The notes under the pieces were generated by a model, which searched no databases, was not told the origin of the DNA, and was given only the letters and a program-made list of their open reading frames with translations. 7,082 bases of DNA, taken from positions 1 through 7,082 of the forward strand of contig JAQUFI010000062.1 in assembly GCA_028684735.1 (NCBI GenBank). Reading direction: 5' to 3'. Of the stretch, positions 6,245 through 7,082 are shown in pieces (position 1 is the first letter of the stretch; each line of letters begins with the position of its first letter). This DNA is from Bacilli bacterium. GTDB taxonomy: Bacteria > Bacillota_I > Bacilli_A > RF39 > UBA660. The position numbers and the translations under genes were made by a program.

Positions 6245-6518
6245 CTAACATCCAACTTTCATATCCTCCAATAATATTGATTGTATTATATCCTAAACTA
6301 TTTAACAGGGCACAAGCTTTCTTACTCTTGATTCCTCGTTGACAATAAATATAATATTTTTTTCCTTTGGATAAATATTTATTAAAATTATTAATCAATA
6401 CCTGATAAGGTATATTTTTTGCATTTAGAATATGATTATTATTGTAGTTTTCTATACTTCTTATATCAATGATTGAAATATCTTCCAATTTTAATAAATC
6501 ATGTATAGAGATATTCAT
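6237..6518 (-). CDS. Single-domain rhodanese-like sulfurtransferase
   Basis: This 93-residue protein is one complete rhodanese domain with no signal peptide, so it is expected in the cytoplasm. Family landmarks are IIDIRSIENYNNNHILNAKNIPY (about 16-38), the active loop YCQRGIKSKKA with the persulfide-carrying Cys59 and the basic loop residue Arg61, and the closing NIIGGYESW (about 81-89). Such small proteins (GlpE/PspE/YqhL type) pass sulfane sulfur to acceptors; the partner here is unknown. The six-residue loop CQRGIK fits sulfurtransferases rather than the longer loop of Cdc25-type phosphatases. The start ATG 6518 follows the SD-like AGGGTGG. A nearby cysE pseudogene is the only other sulfur gene visible, with no direct link. 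Confidence 0.9.
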   Translation of the reverse strand: MNISIHDLLKLEDISIIDIRSIENYNNNHILNAKNIPYQVLINNFNKYLSKGKKYYIYCQRGIKSKKACALLNSLGYNTINIIGGYESWMLEQ

Positions 6519-6551
6519 ATAACCACCCTATTTTATTATATGATGGTTATA
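6518..6551 (-). promoter_or_regulatory. -10 element within an inverted repeat ahead of the rhodanese gene
   Basis: A perfect TATAAT (6540-6535 on the minus strand) lies between the arms of an 8-bp perfect inverted repeat, TATAACCA/TGGTTATA (6518-6525 with 6544-6551). No convincing -35 is seen. The inner arm includes part of the SD and the A of the ATG. It could be an operator or, if transcription starts further upstream, an RNA hairpin covering the ribosome site. The gene may also be read through from the upstream gene, since no terminator separates them. Confidence 0.35.
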
Positions 6552-6565
6552 AATTATGAGTTAGT

Positions 6566-7082
6566 CTATTCGTCATCAGTGAAAAAGTCATCAAAGAACT
6601 GATCATCAGTAATATAATTATTATCACGAGGTTTATCAGTCACTGGATTCTTTTCTAATTGTGAAGACAATTCATCTTTAATTTCCTTTGTCTCCATAAT
6701 TGGTTTTTCATTATTAACCTCTTTTTCTGGAGTAGTTTTAGTCATTGGTTCAAACTTTGGTGCTTCTACTTCAGTTATCAGAGGTCGTTTAACAACTTTA
6801 AGGTCCTCTTCCACCATGTTTGGTATTGGTTGAGGTTTAATCTTTTCTTGTCTTTCAACCTTAGGTTGAGGTACAACAACTTGTTTTGATTGTTGTCTTT
6901 TACGTTCATGTTCAAGACGATCTTCTTCTTCTAACTCAGCTATTTTAGCATCAATTCTTTTAACTAAATCATCCATATCCAGTGCTCCCATACCACTACT
7001 ACTATTAACAGGTGGAGTGAACATTGAAGGTGATTTAGATGGTGAATCATTCATTAGAGAACAATCATTATATTCTTCTTTT
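6566..7082 (-). CDS. 3' part of an unrecognised acidic, low-complexity protein
   Basis: I do not recognise this protein. The frame is open to the right edge: codons before the first internal ATG (7054) read KEEYNDCSL, and that ATG has no SD, so the true start probably lies outside. The visible 171 residues have a Ser/Pro-rich start, a charged helix likely to form a coiled coil (DMDDLVKRIDAKIAELEEEDRLEHERKRQQ, around 27-56 from the ATG at 7054), a long Pro/Lys/Glu/Val-rich region that looks disordered, and a very acidic aromatic tail, ITDDQFFDDFFTDDE. There is no membrane segment, signal peptide or Cys cluster. Similar tails serve as docking peptides in other proteins (for example the SSB tail), but this is only an analogy. 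The stop TAG is at 6568-6566, 47 bases before the rhodanese start. Confidence 0.7.
   Translation of the reverse strand, partial: KEEYNDCSLMNDSPSKSPSMFTPPVNSSSGMGALDMDDLVKRIDAKIAELEEEDRLEHERKRQQSKQVVVPQPKVERQEKIKPQPIPNMVEEDLKVVKRPLITEVEAPKFEPMTKTTPEKEVNNEKPIMETKEIKDELSSQLEKNPVTDKPRDNNYITDDQFFDDFFTDDE

Noticed and set aside
6566..7054. Complete small gene starting at ATG 7054
   Set aside because: There is no SD before this ATG and the frame stays open to the window edge, so it is treated as the 3' part of a longer gene.

Overview
The window looks like a chromosomal segment of a low-GC, Gram-positive-type bacterium in or near the Bacilli (Erysipelotrichales, RF39, Izemoplasma or Acholeplasma-like lineages). 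The base composition is very AT-rich, Shine-Dalgarno sites are strong (AGGAGGT, AGAGGTG, GGAGGT), and rnr and smpB lie close together as in Firmicutes. The standard code applies: TGA is the stop of rmuC and tryptophan is TGG, so this is not a UGA=Trp Mycoplasma. Every gene reads on the minus strand, so gene order below runs from high to low coordinates.

Layout. 7082-6566: 3' part of an unrecognised, acidic, probably disordered protein that runs off the right edge. 6518-6237: single-domain rhodanese protein, closed by an intrinsic terminator. 6156-4486: a VTT/DedA-type membrane protein and an RmuC-family protein, 9 bases apart, behind a clear promoter and closed by a 12-bp hairpin. 4421-687: ribonuclease R, a CapA-type lipoprotein and SmpB, tightly packed and ending in a terminator. 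604-144: a serine acetyltransferase gene (cysE) that is a pseudogene. 143-1: a structured leader followed by a good ribosome binding site and the first eight codons of a gene leaving the left edge, possibly the end of a mobile element.

How they fit together. rnr and smpB belong to RNA decay and trans-translation. SmpB delivers tmRNA to stalled ribosomes, and RNase R is known to degrade the non-stop messages. The ssrA (tmRNA) gene that often follows smpB is not in the window. The capA-like gene sits between them and shares the transcript, so a surface lipoprotein is tied to an RNA quality-control operon. rmuC and the VTT gene form a separate operon.

The most notable points are: (a) cysE carries three independent lesions, a missing block of about 14 codons, a one-base frameshift in a T8 run, and loss of the catalytic histidine; (b) the left-edge leader can fold to hide both the SD and the AUG in read-through transcripts, while a promoter placed inside the structure would make an RNA without the masking arm, a known transposase-control design; (c) all three intrinsic terminators overlap the stop codon or final codons of the gene they close. 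I see no CRISPR array, tRNA, rRNA or recognisable new multi-gene defence system here. No gene-free stretch exceeds 300 bases.
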